Shown in pieces: positions 1 to 10,129 of a stretch of 64,000 nt of DNA. A program made the translations under genes and the position numbers. Position 1 is the stretch's first letter, and each line of letters starts with the position of its first letter. The stretch covers positions 4,526,001 through 4,590,000 of the forward strand of contig JAUSZU010000001.1 in the NCBI GenBank assembly GCA_030817875.1, in the 5' to 3' direction. Source of the stretch: Flavobacterium sp. W4I14 (GTDB lineage: Bacteria; Bacteroidota; Bacteroidia; Sphingobacteriales; Sphingobacteriaceae). The notes beneath the pieces were generated by a model that saw only the letters and a program-made list of their open reading frames with translations, was not told the DNA's origin and searched no databases.

Positions 1-82
1 TTTTCTGAAGGGGCAACTCAAGCGTAGTCGAAGGATAGTCTTTTATTAGAAAATGTAGCTGTAGTAGTTCTTGGCAGTTTGC

Positions 83-354
83 AGTCCCGCCATTCGCTTT
101 AGTCCCGATGAAACCTGTGAAACAAGCAAGCACACCATAAAAAAGCAAAAATAGTGCTTAAATCGGAGCTGTCGCTATTGTCGGGTTTAAGAACAAGGGT
201 TTGTACACCCTGCAACCCAAAAAATGAAATGCTGTTGTGGCCAGCTAGCCCCGGTTGAAGCGATACCCTGCAGCAACGAGGTACGAGGCAGCAAAGCGTA
301 TAAGCGTAAAACGGGAACGCATTTATTGCTATGTACAAGTCTTGCGCTCCAAAC
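83..354. repeat. Degenerate dispersed intergenic repeat (copy A); no gene in 1-623
   Basis: The first 623 bases hold no credible gene; open frames here lack domain-like composition. The stretch shares blocks with 20598-20788 in the same order: AGTCCCGCCATTCGCTTTA at its start, CTATTGTCGGGTTTA in the middle, TAGCCCCGGTTGAA later and CTTGCGCTCCAAA at the end. Related blocks occur at 15858-15930. I take it as one member of a dispersed non-coding family. Bases 1-40 also carry a short AAGCGTAGTCGAAGG motif resembling GAACGAAGTCGAACAG at 13084-13100. Confidence 0.6.
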
Positions 355-623
355 ATGAAAATTAAATTGGGTTTTTAAATGTGAAGATAACGGTCTTAGA
401 CTAAGCTCTCCACAGGAGTCCTTTGGACAGACTGACAACCACGGCGCCTAACCTTAACTTAATCACACGGCCTCCTTTGCTAAAAATACAATCTAATAGC
501 TTATAGCACAAGCTATTAATTAGCGGCAAGATGCAACCAATCGTCAATTTCAATTTTTTAAAACAGTTTAATTTCCAGCAGGTTATTAATATACAAAATA
601 GGTATAACCCAAACTTTTGCGAT

Positions 624-968
624 ATGGAAACGAGAAACAACCATGGTTTAATCCAGGCTTTATTAGATTGCGCCTTAGCTTGCGAGCATTGTGCATCTTC
701 CTGCTTAAAAGAAGAAGACATCAATATGATGATTGACTGCATCAAACTAGACAGGGATTGCGCAGATATCTGTACCCAGGCAGCCCGGTTATTGCAAAGA
801 GATTCAATTATCGGGCACCAATATTTGTTGCTCTGTGAAGAAATATGCAGGCTTTGTGCAGCCGAATGTAGCAAACACGATCATGAACATTGCAGACAAT
901 GTGCTGTTGCCTGCGAGGAATGTGCAGATGCCTGCCATGCCAATCACGAACCGATCCATCAGGATTAA
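624..968 (+). CDS. Four-helix bundle copper-binding (Cys-rich) protein
   Basis: This 114-aa protein has sixteen cysteines, many spaced CxxxC or CxxC along predicted helices, and a His-rich stretch (KHDHEHC) near residues 84-90. That pattern matches the small four-helix copper-binding/copper-storage proteins (DUF326-like), which bind many Cu(I) ions through Cys thiolates in the helix core. I start at the ATG at 624 because the upstream 31 in-frame residues (from 531) are of unlike composition and helix 1 begins just after this Met. No signal peptide is visible, so a cytosolic location is likely. It converges on the degP-type gene with a shared terminator. Metal identity is inferred from the family. 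Confidence 0.8.
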   Translation: METRNNHGLIQALLDCALACEHCASSCLKEEDINMMIDCIKLDRDCADICTQAARLLQRDSIIGHQYLLLCEEICRLCAAECSKHDHEHCRQCAVACEECADACHANHEPIHQD

Positions 969-970
969 AA

Positions 971-1003
971 AAAAGCGCGCCGATTTTAAATCGGCGCGCT
1001 TTT
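971..1003. terminator. Bidirectional intrinsic terminator
   Basis: A 16-bp perfect inverted repeat (971-986 and 988-1003) has a GCGCGCCGAT core flanked by A and T runs, so it has a T tract on both strands. It lies between two convergent stop codons (968 and 1027). Confidence 0.9.
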
Positions 1004-1026
1004 AAAACTATTTTTTATCAGATCAA

Positions 1027-2577
1027 TTACTGCGCTGGGAAGCTATAGTTATAAGAACCTTGCTCGCCAACACCAGAAATACTCACCATGTTGTTTCTAC
1101 CTAAAGGTAACGCTTTTTGAACATCGGCAACAGAATTTACAGGTTGTCCGTTCACTTTAGTAATGATTAAACCTTTTTCAACACCAATATTATCAAATGC
1201 TTTTCCTGTAGTTACAGAGGTTACTACAACACCACTATTAATGCCATATTTCGATTTCTGTGCTTGAGTAGCAGGAGCAAAAGTTGCACCTAATTTCGAA
1301 ACCTCAGCCCCTTTGCTTGTTGCATTTTTAGCAGTTAAACCAACACTGGCTTCGCCTTTTAATGTTACACTATAATCTTTCAGTGCACCATCGCGTAATA
1401 CCGTTAATTTAACTTTATCACCTGGATTTAAACGGCCAACTCTTTCCTGAAGATCAGGTGAATCGTTGATCACTACGCCATCAACTTTTTTGATAACATC
1501 ACCTGATTTAATGCCCGCAGCAGCAGCACCGCCACCAGGAACCACATCATTCACATACAAGCCACTTATTTCGTTGGTTTTAATGCCTTCAGGTTTTTCC
1601 TCGCCACTTAATGGCACAAAGTTAACGCCAATGTAACCACGTTTAACTGAACCATATTTCATAAAATCATCAACAATCTTACGGGCAAGATTAACTGGAA
1701 TTGCAAATCCATAACCTTGGTTATATCCACTTTGCGATGCGATTGCTGAGTTAATACCTACCAATTCGCCATTTGCGTTTACAAGGGCGCCACCACTGTT
1801 GCCTGGGTTAATGGCTGCATCGGTTTGAATAAATGATTCGATACTTGTATTTGCCGGACGATCTGGTCTTTTACCGGTACGTTGGTATTCACGATACTCC
1901 TCTTCAGTAATTTCGTTGCCTTGTTGCTCGCGGCCAATAATACCAATACTACGGTTTTTCGCACTCACAATACCAGCTGTTACCGTAGTATTTAAATCTA
2001 ACGGGAAACCAACAGCTAAAACCCATTCTCCAACCTGTACATTATCTGAATTACCCATTTTTACTACAGGTAAACCTGTTGCATTTACTTTAATTAAAGC
2101 TAAATCGGTATTCGGATCGCGGCCAATTACTTTTGCCTCAACTTTACGTCTGTCTGTTAAAACCACCTCAACCTTCTCTGCATTTTCTACCACGTGGTTA
2201 TTGGTTACGATATAACCATCCTGACTGATAATTACGCCAGAACCCGATGCTGCTCTAGGCTGACGTTGCATCTGACGGCCACCGCCACCGAAGAAATCTT
2301 CCATCATATCAAACGGAGAAGAACTTCTGCCACCGCCGCTTTGTGCTGCATATGTAGTTTTAATGTGAACTACACCTGGTGCAACAGCTGCTGCCGCCTG
2401 CGTAAAGTCTGTTGTTCCCGCTGATGAAATTTTAAGCGGATTATTTGCGAAGTACAAGTTCTGTTTTTCAGTAATGGTACTGCCTGTTTGGTTACGCTCG
2501 AATAGTTTGTAACCTCCAATTGCTGCTGCCCCACCTATAAAAGCAGCCAACACGGTAATTCCTAATATTTTTTTCAT
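1027..2577 (-). CDS. degP: DegP/HtrA-family periplasmic serine protease (Do family)
   Basis: A 516-aa trypsin-like protease/chaperone for envelope protein quality control. From the chosen start: signal or anchor sequence (residues 1-25), protease domain with catalytic H128 (TNNHVVENA), D158 (NTDLALIKV) and S261 (GNSGGALVN), then two PDZ domains (about 300-390 and 430-515). I chose the ATG at 2577 because it gives a standard signal peptide (MKKILGITVL); an upstream ATG at 2607 adds 10 residues. A charged insertion of about 30 residues (GREQQGNEITEEEYREY and following) between strands just before the active-site Ser probably extends a regulatory loop. Upstream of the protease domain is a Gly/Ser/Gln-rich stretch (about residues 80-110), a common feature of this family in Bacteroidota. 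Confidence 0.93.
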   Translation of the reverse strand: MKKILGITVLAAFIGGAAAIGGYKLFERNQTGSTITEKQNLYFANNPLKISSAGTTDFTQAAAAVAPGVVHIKTTYAAQSGGGRSSSPFDMMEDFFGGGGRQMQRQPRAASGSGVIISQDGYIVTNNHVVENAEKVEVVLTDRRKVEAKVIGRDPNTDLALIKVNATGLPVVKMGNSDNVQVGEWVLAVGFPLDLNTTVTAGIVSAKNRSIGIIGREQQGNEITEEEYREYQRTGKRPDRPANTSIESFIQTDAAINPGNSGGALVNANGELVGINSAIASQSGYNQGYGFAIPVNLARKIVDDFMKYGSVKRGYIGVNFVPLSGEEKPEGIKTNEISGLYVNDVVPGGGAAAAGIKSGDVIKKVDGVVINDSPDLQERVGRLNPGDKVKLTVLRDGALKDYSVTLKGEASVGLTAKNATSKGAEVSKLGATFAPATQAQKSKYGINSGVVVTSVTTGKAFDNIGVEKGLIITKVNGQPVNSVADVQKALPLGRNNMVSISGVGEQGSYNYSFPAQ

Positions 2578-2893
2578 GTGTTTGTATATTGTGTTTTTTA
2601 AAGCCATGATTTATTATAAGCTGATTTGCTAGCTAATTGTTTGGTTAGCTTATAATATTCATTTGTTAAATGTTATTAATTGCAAGAGCACTTTAACTTT
2701 GATTTAAGCAGAATGCTCAGGCAGTTTTTATCTGCTCAAATTTCTTTTGTAAGTTTACTCAAATTTAATACCATATAAACGATATTTGTACCCTCAAAGC
2801 ACTTAGTTTTGTGTTAAAAAATGTTAAATCAAAAAACACGAACTGCTAATTACCTTTTGCAACTCAAATATTGCATTAAAAAATGAAGCTTTC
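2578..2893. other. Intergenic region between divergent degP and dapF
   Basis: AT-rich divergent promoter region with A/T runs. I see no ORF or repeat of note. Confidence 0.5.
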
Positions 2894-3676
2894 ATGAAAA
2901 TTAATTTCTTTAAATACCAGGGCGCAGGCAACGATTTTATTTTAATAGACCACACCATGAGTCCGTTAAAAGATATTGATAATCAATTAGTTGAACAATT
3001 ATGCCATAGAAGATTTGGCATTGGTGCCGATGGATTAATGTTTATTACCAAACATGAGGATTATGATTTTGAGATGCATTATTTTAATGCTGATGGTAAG
3101 CTGGGCAGCATGTGCGGAAACGGTGGCAGATGTATTGTTGCTTTTGCCAAACAACTCGGAATCATCGATCGCGAAACAAACTTTTTGGCAGTAGATGGCC
3201 CACATTATGCCAGAATTTCAGAAAATGGCGAATGGGTTGATTTGCAAATGATTGATGTAGATACCATTACCAAAGATGGCGAGGCTTATGTTTTGAACAC
3301 TGGCTCGCCGCATTATGTTGCTTTACAAAGTGATTTAAAAGACTTTGATGTTTTTACTGAAGGTAAAAACATTCGCTATAATGGAACTTATGCAGAAAAA
3401 GGTATAAATGTAAACTTTGTGGAAGATAAAGGCGACCACTTGTTTGTGCGTACCTACGAGCGCGGTGTTGAAGATGAAACTTATGCCTGTGGTACTGGAG
3501 TAACCGCGGTCGCCATGGCGATGGCGAAACACAAAGACCAAACCGGTCATATTAAAACCGCCATTAAAGTTCTGGGTGGTGATATTAAAATAGAATTCGA
3601 TTACGATGGTAAGGCATTTACCAATGTATTTTTATGTGGCCCGGCCAAACTGGTTTTTGAAGGAGAAGTAGAGTAA
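2894..3676 (+). CDS. dapF: Diaminopimelate epimerase
   Basis: A 260-aa cytosolic enzyme that converts LL-diaminopimelate to the meso form for lysine and peptidoglycan synthesis. The two-domain fold is recognisable: N-terminal GAGNDFILID, catalytic Cys74 in MCGNGGRC and Cys199 in ACGTGVTA, the acid/base thiol pair that defines the family. Length is normal. The gene stands alone with its own ATG and a palindrome just downstream. Confidence 0.97.
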   Translation: MKINFFKYQGAGNDFILIDHTMSPLKDIDNQLVEQLCHRRFGIGADGLMFITKHEDYDFEMHYFNADGKLGSMCGNGGRCIVAFAKQLGIIDRETNFLAVDGPHYARISENGEWVDLQMIDVDTITKDGEAYVLNTGSPHYVALQSDLKDFDVFTEGKNIRYNGTYAEKGINVNFVEDKGDHLFVRTYERGVEDETYACGTGVTAVAMAMAKHKDQTGHIKTAIKVLGGDIKIEFDYDGKAFTNVFLCGPAKLVFEGEVE

Positions 3677-3687
3677 TTTACTTTTTT

Positions 3688-3716
3688 AACCTCGTAGGTT
3701 TAAAACCTGCGAGGTT
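3688..3716. repeat. Palindromic repeat (AACCT...AGGTT type)
   Basis: Inverted repeat 3688-3701/3703-3716 with core ACCTGCGAGGT, one wobble pair. Near-identical to 25613-25645 and structurally like 26915-26947. It follows the dapF stop and may double as a terminator. Confidence 0.75.
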
Positions 3717-3717
3717 T

Positions 3718-4092
3718 GAATTCTATTTGAACATCTCGTGTAAAACAGACACCATTCATGTATTTTGTTGCCTCAAATACGCAACATTTATTCTAAAAAA
3801 ATCGTATATTTCCTTTGGATTTAACAGCTTTTAACATCTGTCGCAAGATATTTACACACTGTTTTTTATGCCAAAATACACGACAACACAATCTGTAACA
3901 GCACTTTAAAGGAAACAAAATAAGTTTTCAGTCAGAAAATAAATCAATCGATTGATTAAATGACAGAATTCGGACAGATTTATTTTTTTTTAGGCTCTAT
4001 TTTTGGGCATTTATTGGCGAAAATCGAAGTCCTATATTTTTTGACAACGCCCTTAATTCCGGAAATTTAAATTTAAACACACAGAAATACCC
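3718..4092 (+). promoter_or_regulatory. Upstream region of the RND efflux operon with a 16-bp palindrome
   Basis: A 375-base non-coding region. It contains a perfect palindrome, AATCAATCGATTGATT (3942-3957), about 135 bases before the adaptor start. Position fits an operator, but one such palindrome per window is expected by chance and no regulator gene is adjacent. Confidence 0.3.
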
Positions 4093-5262
4093 ATGAGAAA
4101 AGTAACAACTCTCTTTTTTAGCGTGAGCATTGGTATGCTTTTAGCGTCCTGCGGAAATAACGATGCAGCTAAAAAAGCTGCCGCTGCTGCCGCAGCAGGT
4201 CCACAAGCTTACCCTGTTTTTACAGTAACCACACAAAATACAACCTTAGATTCTGATTATCCAGCAACAATTGAAGGTATTCAAAACATCGATATCCGTC
4301 CGAAAGTAGATGGTTTTATTGAAAAAATATTGGTTGATGAGGGTGCTGTGGTTAAGAAAGGTCAGTTACTTTTCACCATTAATGCACCACAGTACGAGCA
4401 ACAGGTTAGAACAGCACGAGCAGCCATTAGCAGTGCTGAAGCTGATGTAAATGCGGCCCAGCTAACGGTAAACAAAACCAAACCTTTGGTAGAAAAAGAT
4501 ATCATTAGCAAATACGATCTTGATGCAGCGCAGCTAACGCTTCAAAGCAGAAAAGCTGCATTGGCGCAAGCGAAAGCAGAATTGGTAAATGCACAGGTTA
4601 ATTTAGGTTATACTTCGATTACCAGCCCTGTTGACGGCGTAGTTGGCAGTATTCCTTTCAGAAATGGAAGTTTAGTGAGCAGCAGCAGCACCCAACCGTT
4701 AACTACTGTTTCTAATACTTCGAAGGTTTACGCCTATTTCTCATTAAACGAAAAACAGCTTTTAGATTTTTCCAATACCTATAAAGGCAACACACTTGCA
4801 CAGCAAATGAAAAACATTCCTCCGGTGAGCTTGGTTCTTGCTGACGGAACAGTTTATGCACAGAATGGCAAAATCGAATCCATCAACGGACAGATTAACA
4901 CCAGCACCGGTTCGGCAAGTTTAAGGGCAACCTTCCCTAATCCGGTTTTCTTATTAAAAAATGGTGCTAGTGCATCGGTTAGAATTCCTCAGCATGTTGA
5001 AAATGCAATTTTAGTCCCTCAAAAATCAACTATCGATTTACAGGGCAAGAAATTCGTTTACATTTTAGGCGATTCGGCTAAGGTGATCAATACGCAAATT
5101 GAAGTGATGGAATTAGCCAAAGGTAATTTCTACGTGGTTACCAAAGGACTTAAAGCCGGCGATAAAGTTATTTTAGAAGGCTTTCAATCTTTAAAAGACG
5201 GGACTAAAATTAAACCCGAGGTAAAAAACACCGATTCAGTTTATGCTGAAATAAAAAAATAA
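4093..5262 (+). CDS. RND efflux periplasmic adaptor lipoprotein (AcrA/MexA type)
   Basis: A 389-aa membrane-fusion protein linking an inner-membrane RND pump to an outer-membrane channel. It starts with a lipoprotein signal (LLASCG, Cys20), then an Ala-rich linker, a biotinyl-lipoyl half (VDGFIEKILVDEGAVVKKGQLLF, about 75-97), an alpha-hairpin with heptad-like Ala/Gln repeats (about 105-160), the second lipoyl half (GYTSITSPVDGVVGS) and a C-terminal beta-barrel/membrane-proximal domain (GLKAGDKVILEGFQSLKDG). First gene of a three-gene operon, 48 bases ahead of the permease. The adaptor itself is intact. Confidence 0.95.
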   Translation: MRKVTTLFFSVSIGMLLASCGNNDAAKKAAAAAAAGPQAYPVFTVTTQNTTLDSDYPATIEGIQNIDIRPKVDGFIEKILVDEGAVVKKGQLLFTINAPQYEQQVRTARAAISSAEADVNAAQLTVNKTKPLVEKDIISKYDLDAAQLTLQSRKAALAQAKAELVNAQVNLGYTSITSPVDGVVGSIPFRNGSLVSSSSTQPLTTVSNTSKVYAYFSLNEKQLLDFSNTYKGNTLAQQMKNIPPVSLVLADGTVYAQNGKIESINGQINTSTGSASLRATFPNPVFLLKNGASASVRIPQHVENAILVPQKSTIDLQGKKFVYILGDSAKVINTQIEVMELAKGNFYVVTKGLKAGDKVILEGFQSLKDGTKIKPEVKNTDSVYAEIKK

Positions 5263-5310
5263 CAATATAGTCAGTGCAATCACACTACAGCAGTGTAATC
5301 CATATTAATT

Positions 5311-8300
5311 ATGTTTAAGAAATTTATAGACAGGCCCGTTTTATCAACAGTTATATCCATTATAATTGTAATATTAGGTGTATTAGGCCTCGTAACTTTA
5401 CCCATCTCGCAATACCCCGAAATTGCGCCGCCAACCGTTCAGGTATCGGCCTCGTACCAGGGCGCAAATGCCGATGTGGTAATGAGTAGTGTTGTTGTTC
5501 CGCTGGAAGAGCAGATAAATGGTGTAGAAGACATGACTTACATGACCTCTAGTGCCAGTAATGATGGTACTGCAACCATTACCGTTAACTTTAAATTGGG
5601 CACAAATGCCGATTTAGCAGCGGTTAACGTGCAGAACCGTGTAGCCAGGGCAACCAGTCTATTACCCGCAGAGGTAACCAGATCGGGTGTAATTACGGCA
5701 AAAAGACAGGCGAGTAACTTGCTTATTTTTGCTATTTACAGTGATGATCCATCATACGATCAGAAGTTTTTACAGAATTATGCCAACATTAACATCATCC
5801 CCGAAATTAAAAGGATTAGCGGTGTGGGTGATGCAAGTGCATTTGGTACTTTAGACTATACCATGCGGATCTGGCTTAAGCCGGAAGTAATGGCTGTTTA
5901 CGGTCTGGTACCGAATGATGTAAGTGTAGCCCTGGCAGAGCAAAACATAGAAGCTGCACCAGGTCAGTTTGGTGAGCAGGGCAATCAGGCTTTTTCAGTA
6001 CACGTTAAAATATAGTGGCCGTTTAAAATCGGAAACTGAGTTTAGCAACATCATTATTAAGGCGGATGCAAACGGACAGATTCTTCGCCTAAAAGATGTG
6101 GCCAGGATAGAACTTGGTGCACAAAGTTATGCCAGTTATGTAAAGTTTAACGGTAAACCTGCTTTAGGTATTGCCATTAGTCAAACAGCTGGTTCGAATG
6201 CGAAAGAAGTAATCGAAAACTCGATCAAAACTTTAGATAAGGCCGCAACTTCTTTCCCTAAAGGCGTTCATTACGAAACCGTAGTTAACGTAAATAACTT
6301 CCTGGATGCCTCAATCGAAAAGGTAATCCACACCTTGATTGAAGCATTTATTTTAGTGTTCTTAGTAGTATTTATTTTTCTACAGGATTTCCGTTCAACT
6401 TTAATTCCGGCAATCAGTGTTCCTGTGGCTATTATTGGTACCTTCTTCTTCCTGAGTCTGTTCGGTTTTACCATCAACCTGTTAACCCTATTTGCATTGG
6501 TACTGGCCATCGGTATTGTGGTAGATGACGCCATTGTGGTGGTTGAGGCCGTGCATGCCAAGCTGGATGCCGGCTACAAAGACCCTAAAAAGGCGACGAA
6601 AGATGCGATGGATGACATTAGTGGTGCGATTATTTCGATTACACTGGTAATGGCAGCGGTATTTATCCCGGTAAGTTTTATCCAGGGTTCGTCGGGTGTA
6701 TTTTATAAACAATTCGGTTTAACATTGGCTATCGCGATTATTTTATCGGCGATTAACGCCCTAACATTAAGTCCTGCGCTGTGTGCGATGTTCTTAAAAC
6801 CACACGCAGAAGATCACGAAAAAAGTAAAAATTTCTTACAACGTTTTTATACCGCTTTCAATACTTCATTTGATGCCGTAACGCAAAAATATAAACGCTC
6901 TGTTGGCTTCTTAGGCAAAAAAAGATGGCTTGCAGGTTTAGGAATTGCTGTTTTCGCAGTAGTGCTGGTATGGATCATGAATACTACCCCTAAAGGTTTC
7001 GTGCCAAACGAAGATTTAGGAACAGTATTCTCTGATATTTCATTACCACCTTCTACTTCACAGGAAGAAACCGATAAGATTATTGTAAAAATCAATGATA
7101 TTGTAAGTAAGGTGCCAGAAGTAGAAGCTACATTTAGGGTTGTTGGCCGAAGTTTGATCAGCGGATCGGGCAGTTCTTATGGTATGGTTATCGCCAGGCT
7201 TAAACCATGGGATAAACGTAAGCGTGATGTTAAAGCCATTATAGGTGAATTATTTGCAAAAGCATCCAGCATTAAAGGTGCGAAGGTAATTTTCTTTGCT
7301 CCGCCAACCATTCAGGGTTTTGGTACCGGTGGTGGTTTCGAGTTCCAGTTACAGGATAAAACCGGTGGCGATATCAAAAAATTCAACGAAGTGGGTAATG
7401 CATTTTTAGCCGCATTGAGTAAACGCCCTGAAATTCAATATGCATCAACCTCGTTCAACCCGAATTTTCCACAATATCAGATAGATGTAAATGTGGCAAA
7501 AGTGAAACAAGCTGGCTTAACGGTTAGCGATGTATTGGGTGTTCTGCAGGGCTATTATGGTGGTGTTTATGCCTCAAACTTTAACAAATTTGGTAAACAG
7601 TATAGGGTAATGTACCAGGCAGATGCCAAGTACCGCGCTAATCAACAAAGTTTAACCAGTATTTATGTGCGTAATTCGAGCGGTACAATGGCTCCTATTT
7701 CTGAGTTTATCACTTTAGAAAAAGTTTACGGGCCACAGGCTATTTCACGTTTCAACTTATATACCTCGATTGCAGTTACAGGTAACCCGAATGCAGGATT
7801 TAGTTCTGGTGATGCCATTAAAGCGATTCAGGAAGAAGCCGCAATTCATCTTCCAGCAGGTTATGGATATGAGTTCTCCGGTTTATCGCGTGAAGAAGTA
7901 AGCAGTGGCAGCCAGACGATTTTTATCTTTCTACTTTGCGTAGTCTTCGTGTATTTCCTGCTTTCAGCACAGTACGAAAGTTATATCTTACCATTGGCGG
8001 TATTGTTTTCATTACCAATCGGTTTAGCCGGAGTATTCATCTTTGATAAGATATTTGGTGTAGATAATAACATCTATACGCAGATTACCTTAATTATGCT
8101 CGTGGGGCTACTGGCAAAGAATGCCATTTTAATTGTAGAGTACGCGGTAGACAGGCGACGAAAGGGAATGAGTATTATTAACTCGGCTATTGATGGTGCA
8201 ACTGCCCGTTTGCGCCCGATCTTGATGACCTCTTTTGCCTTTATCCTGGGCTTATTGCCTTTAATGCTGTCATCAGGTGTTGGTGCAGCAGGTAATACTT

Positions 8301-8488
8301 CAATTGGTACCGGAGCTGTAGGCGGTATGTTAATCGGCACTATATTCGGCGTGTTTGTAATCCCGGCCTTGTTCATTGTTTTCCAAACCTTACAGGAAAA
8401 AATAAGTAACAATTCTCCTTTTGAGGAAGGCATTGATCGCGAACAGACAGAAGAAGAGTACGAGCTAGCGGTTAACCGTCCACATTAA
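5311..8488 (+). pseudogene. RND efflux inner-membrane permease (AcrB/MexB type), split by a one-base frameshift
   Basis: The reading frame 5311-6015 encodes the first 234 residues (MFKKFIDRPVLS..., porter subdomain PN1) and then stops. The second frame, open from 5969 to 8488, continues the same protein. Removing one T from the run TTTTT at 5991-5995 joins them into 1058 codons, the normal family length, with QAFQYTLKYSGRL across the join. The TM4 proton-relay pair DD falls at about residues 405-406, and the C-terminal TM bundle is complete. The protein would be the proton-driven trimeric pump of a tripartite multidrug exporter with the flanking adaptor and channel. As written, the gene cannot make a pump; a recent mutation or a homopolymer sequencing error are both possible, and the lack of other damage favours one of these over old decay. 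Confidence 0.93.
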
Positions 8489-8498
8489 TTTTAAAACC

Positions 8499-9899
8499 AT
8501 GAAATTTAGATATAAGCATTCCATTTTTATCGGTGTAGCCATCCTCAGTCTAAGCGCCTGCGTAACTAAAAAATACGAGCGCCCACAACTTAAGAGCGAA
8601 GGTTTATACCGTGATAACAATAACACAGATACAACAACCATTGCCGATTTGCAATGGAAAACGTTGTTTTCAGACACTACTTTACAGTCGCTGATCCAAC
8701 AGGGGATAAATGAAAATTTAGACTTGAAACAAGCGATTGAACGCATTAAAATTGCAGAAGCCACTTTAATTCAAAGCCGTGGGGCATTATTGCCAAGCTT
8801 ACAGGCCGATGTAAGCGTAGCAGATAATAAACAATCGCAGGCCTCCTTAAACTTTCCTCCCGGGATTAACATTAATTTAGAAACCCAAACCTATAAAGCA
8901 CAATTGAGTACCAGTTGGGAAGCTGACATTTGGGGAAAATTAAGCAGTGCAAAACGCGGTGCTTACGCTACATTATTACAAAGTGATGCAGCAAAACGCG
9001 CTGTTCAAACTCAGTTAATTGCCACAATTGCCAACAATTATTACACTTTATTGGCACTTGACAAACAATTGGCAATTACCGAGCAGACTATTAAGGTTAG
9101 AACGCAGGATGTAGAAACCATGAAGGCCCTAAAACAAGGTGCTGTAGTTAATGGTGCCGCTGTTGTACAGAGTGAAGCCAATTTATACGCGGCTCAGGTA
9201 ACCTTGCCCGATTTGAAAAGAAGCATTAAAGAGGCCGAAAATGCTTTAAGTGTTTTGGTTGCTAAGGCGCCAAATGCAATTAACCGTACCACCTTGGATC
9301 AGCAGACCCCTTATGCTAATCTACAAACCGGCGTTTCTGCACAATTGTTAAAAAACCGCCCGGATGTGATTGCAGCCGAATTTGGTTTCAGATCGGCTTT
9401 CGAAAACACAAACGTAGCTAAAGCTTATTTTTATCCTGCTTTAACCATTACCGCAACAGGCGGCTTATCAAGCTTACAATTACAGGATTTCTTCAGCAAA
9501 TCTATCTTCTATAATTTGCTAGGGGGTTTAACGCAGCCAATTTTTGCTAGAGGCGCAAACAAAGCACGTTTAAAAACAGCTGAGGCTAATCAACAGATTG
9601 CTTTTTACAACTTTCAACAAACACTGTTAACCGGTGGGCAGGAAGTATCGAATGCTTTGTATGCCTATCAAACAGCTTCAGAAAAAGAAGAAACAAGGGC
9701 AAAACAAATTGCCTCGTTAACCAAAGCAGTAGATTTTACCAAAGAATTGTTACGTTACAGTTCGGCAACAAACTATACTGACGTTTTAACTTCAGAGCAA
9801 AGTTTGTTAGCAGCCCAATTAAGTGGCATTAACGATCGATTACAAAAACTACAATCAGTTGTTAACCTTTACCGTGCATTAGGCGGTGGCTGGAAATAA
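8499..9899 (+). CDS. Outer-membrane efflux channel lipoprotein (OprM/NodT type)
   Basis: A 466-aa TolC-like lipoprotein. The lipobox is SLSAC (Cys21). Two related outer-membrane-efflux repeats follow: DLKQAIERIKIAEATLIQSRGALLPSL near 70-95 and the second half from about 275 (LLKNRPDVIAAEFGFRSAFENTNVAKAYFYP). It closes the operon 10 bases after the permease, and a terminator follows at 9921. It should form the outer-membrane and periplasmic tunnel of the pump. Confidence 0.95.
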   Translation: MKFRYKHSIFIGVAILSLSACVTKKYERPQLKSEGLYRDNNNTDTTTIADLQWKTLFSDTTLQSLIQQGINENLDLKQAIERIKIAEATLIQSRGALLPSLQADVSVADNKQSQASLNFPPGININLETQTYKAQLSTSWEADIWGKLSSAKRGAYATLLQSDAAKRAVQTQLIATIANNYYTLLALDKQLAITEQTIKVRTQDVETMKALKQGAVVNGAAVVQSEANLYAAQVTLPDLKRSIKEAENALSVLVAKAPNAINRTTLDQQTPYANLQTGVSAQLLKNRPDVIAAEFGFRSAFENTNVAKAYFYPALTITATGGLSSLQLQDFFSKSIFYNLLGGLTQPIFARGANKARLKTAEANQQIAFYNFQQTLLTGGQEVSNALYAYQTASEKEETRAKQIASLTKAVDFTKELLRYSSATNYTDVLTSEQSLLAAQLSGINDRLQKLQSVVNLYRALGGGWK

Positions 9900-9920
9900 A
9901 CAACAATTAACAAATTTTTA

Positions 9921-9950
9921 AGGCATTCTGATTTTCAGGATGCCTTTTTT
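9921..9950 (+). terminator. Intrinsic terminator of the RND operon
   Basis: Hairpin AGGCATTCTGA/TCAGGATGCCT with one mismatch, loop TTT, followed by six T. The remaining bases to 10129 show nothing further. Confidence 0.85.
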
Positions 9951-10129
9951 GTTTTTAGGCTGGTCGGTTTGCACTCATACAATCAATTAATTAACCGCTC
10001 GTTTAAATTCCGATAAAAAACTAATAATTTTATCTCAAAAACTGCTACTTCCTTTTGATGTAACCTCAAAATATTGTAAGTTTAAAGTTTTTTAAGCGCT
10101 TAGCTTAGAAAAAATTTTTATCTCCATCA

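Noticed and set aside
99..438. Two open minus-strand frames of about 85 codons
   Set aside because: They lie in a dispersed repeat and have no domain-like composition or start context.
401..874. 157-codon minus-strand frame
   Set aside because: Antisense of the Cys-rich copper-type gene; composition follows the opposite strand.
3942..3957. TetR-type operator upstream of the RND operon
   Set aside because: A 16-bp palindrome is expected about once by chance in this window and no TetR gene is adjacent.
5311..8488. Programmed frameshift in the RND permease
   Set aside because: A T5 run lacks the usual slippery site and stimulatory structure, and the family is not known to use frameshifting.
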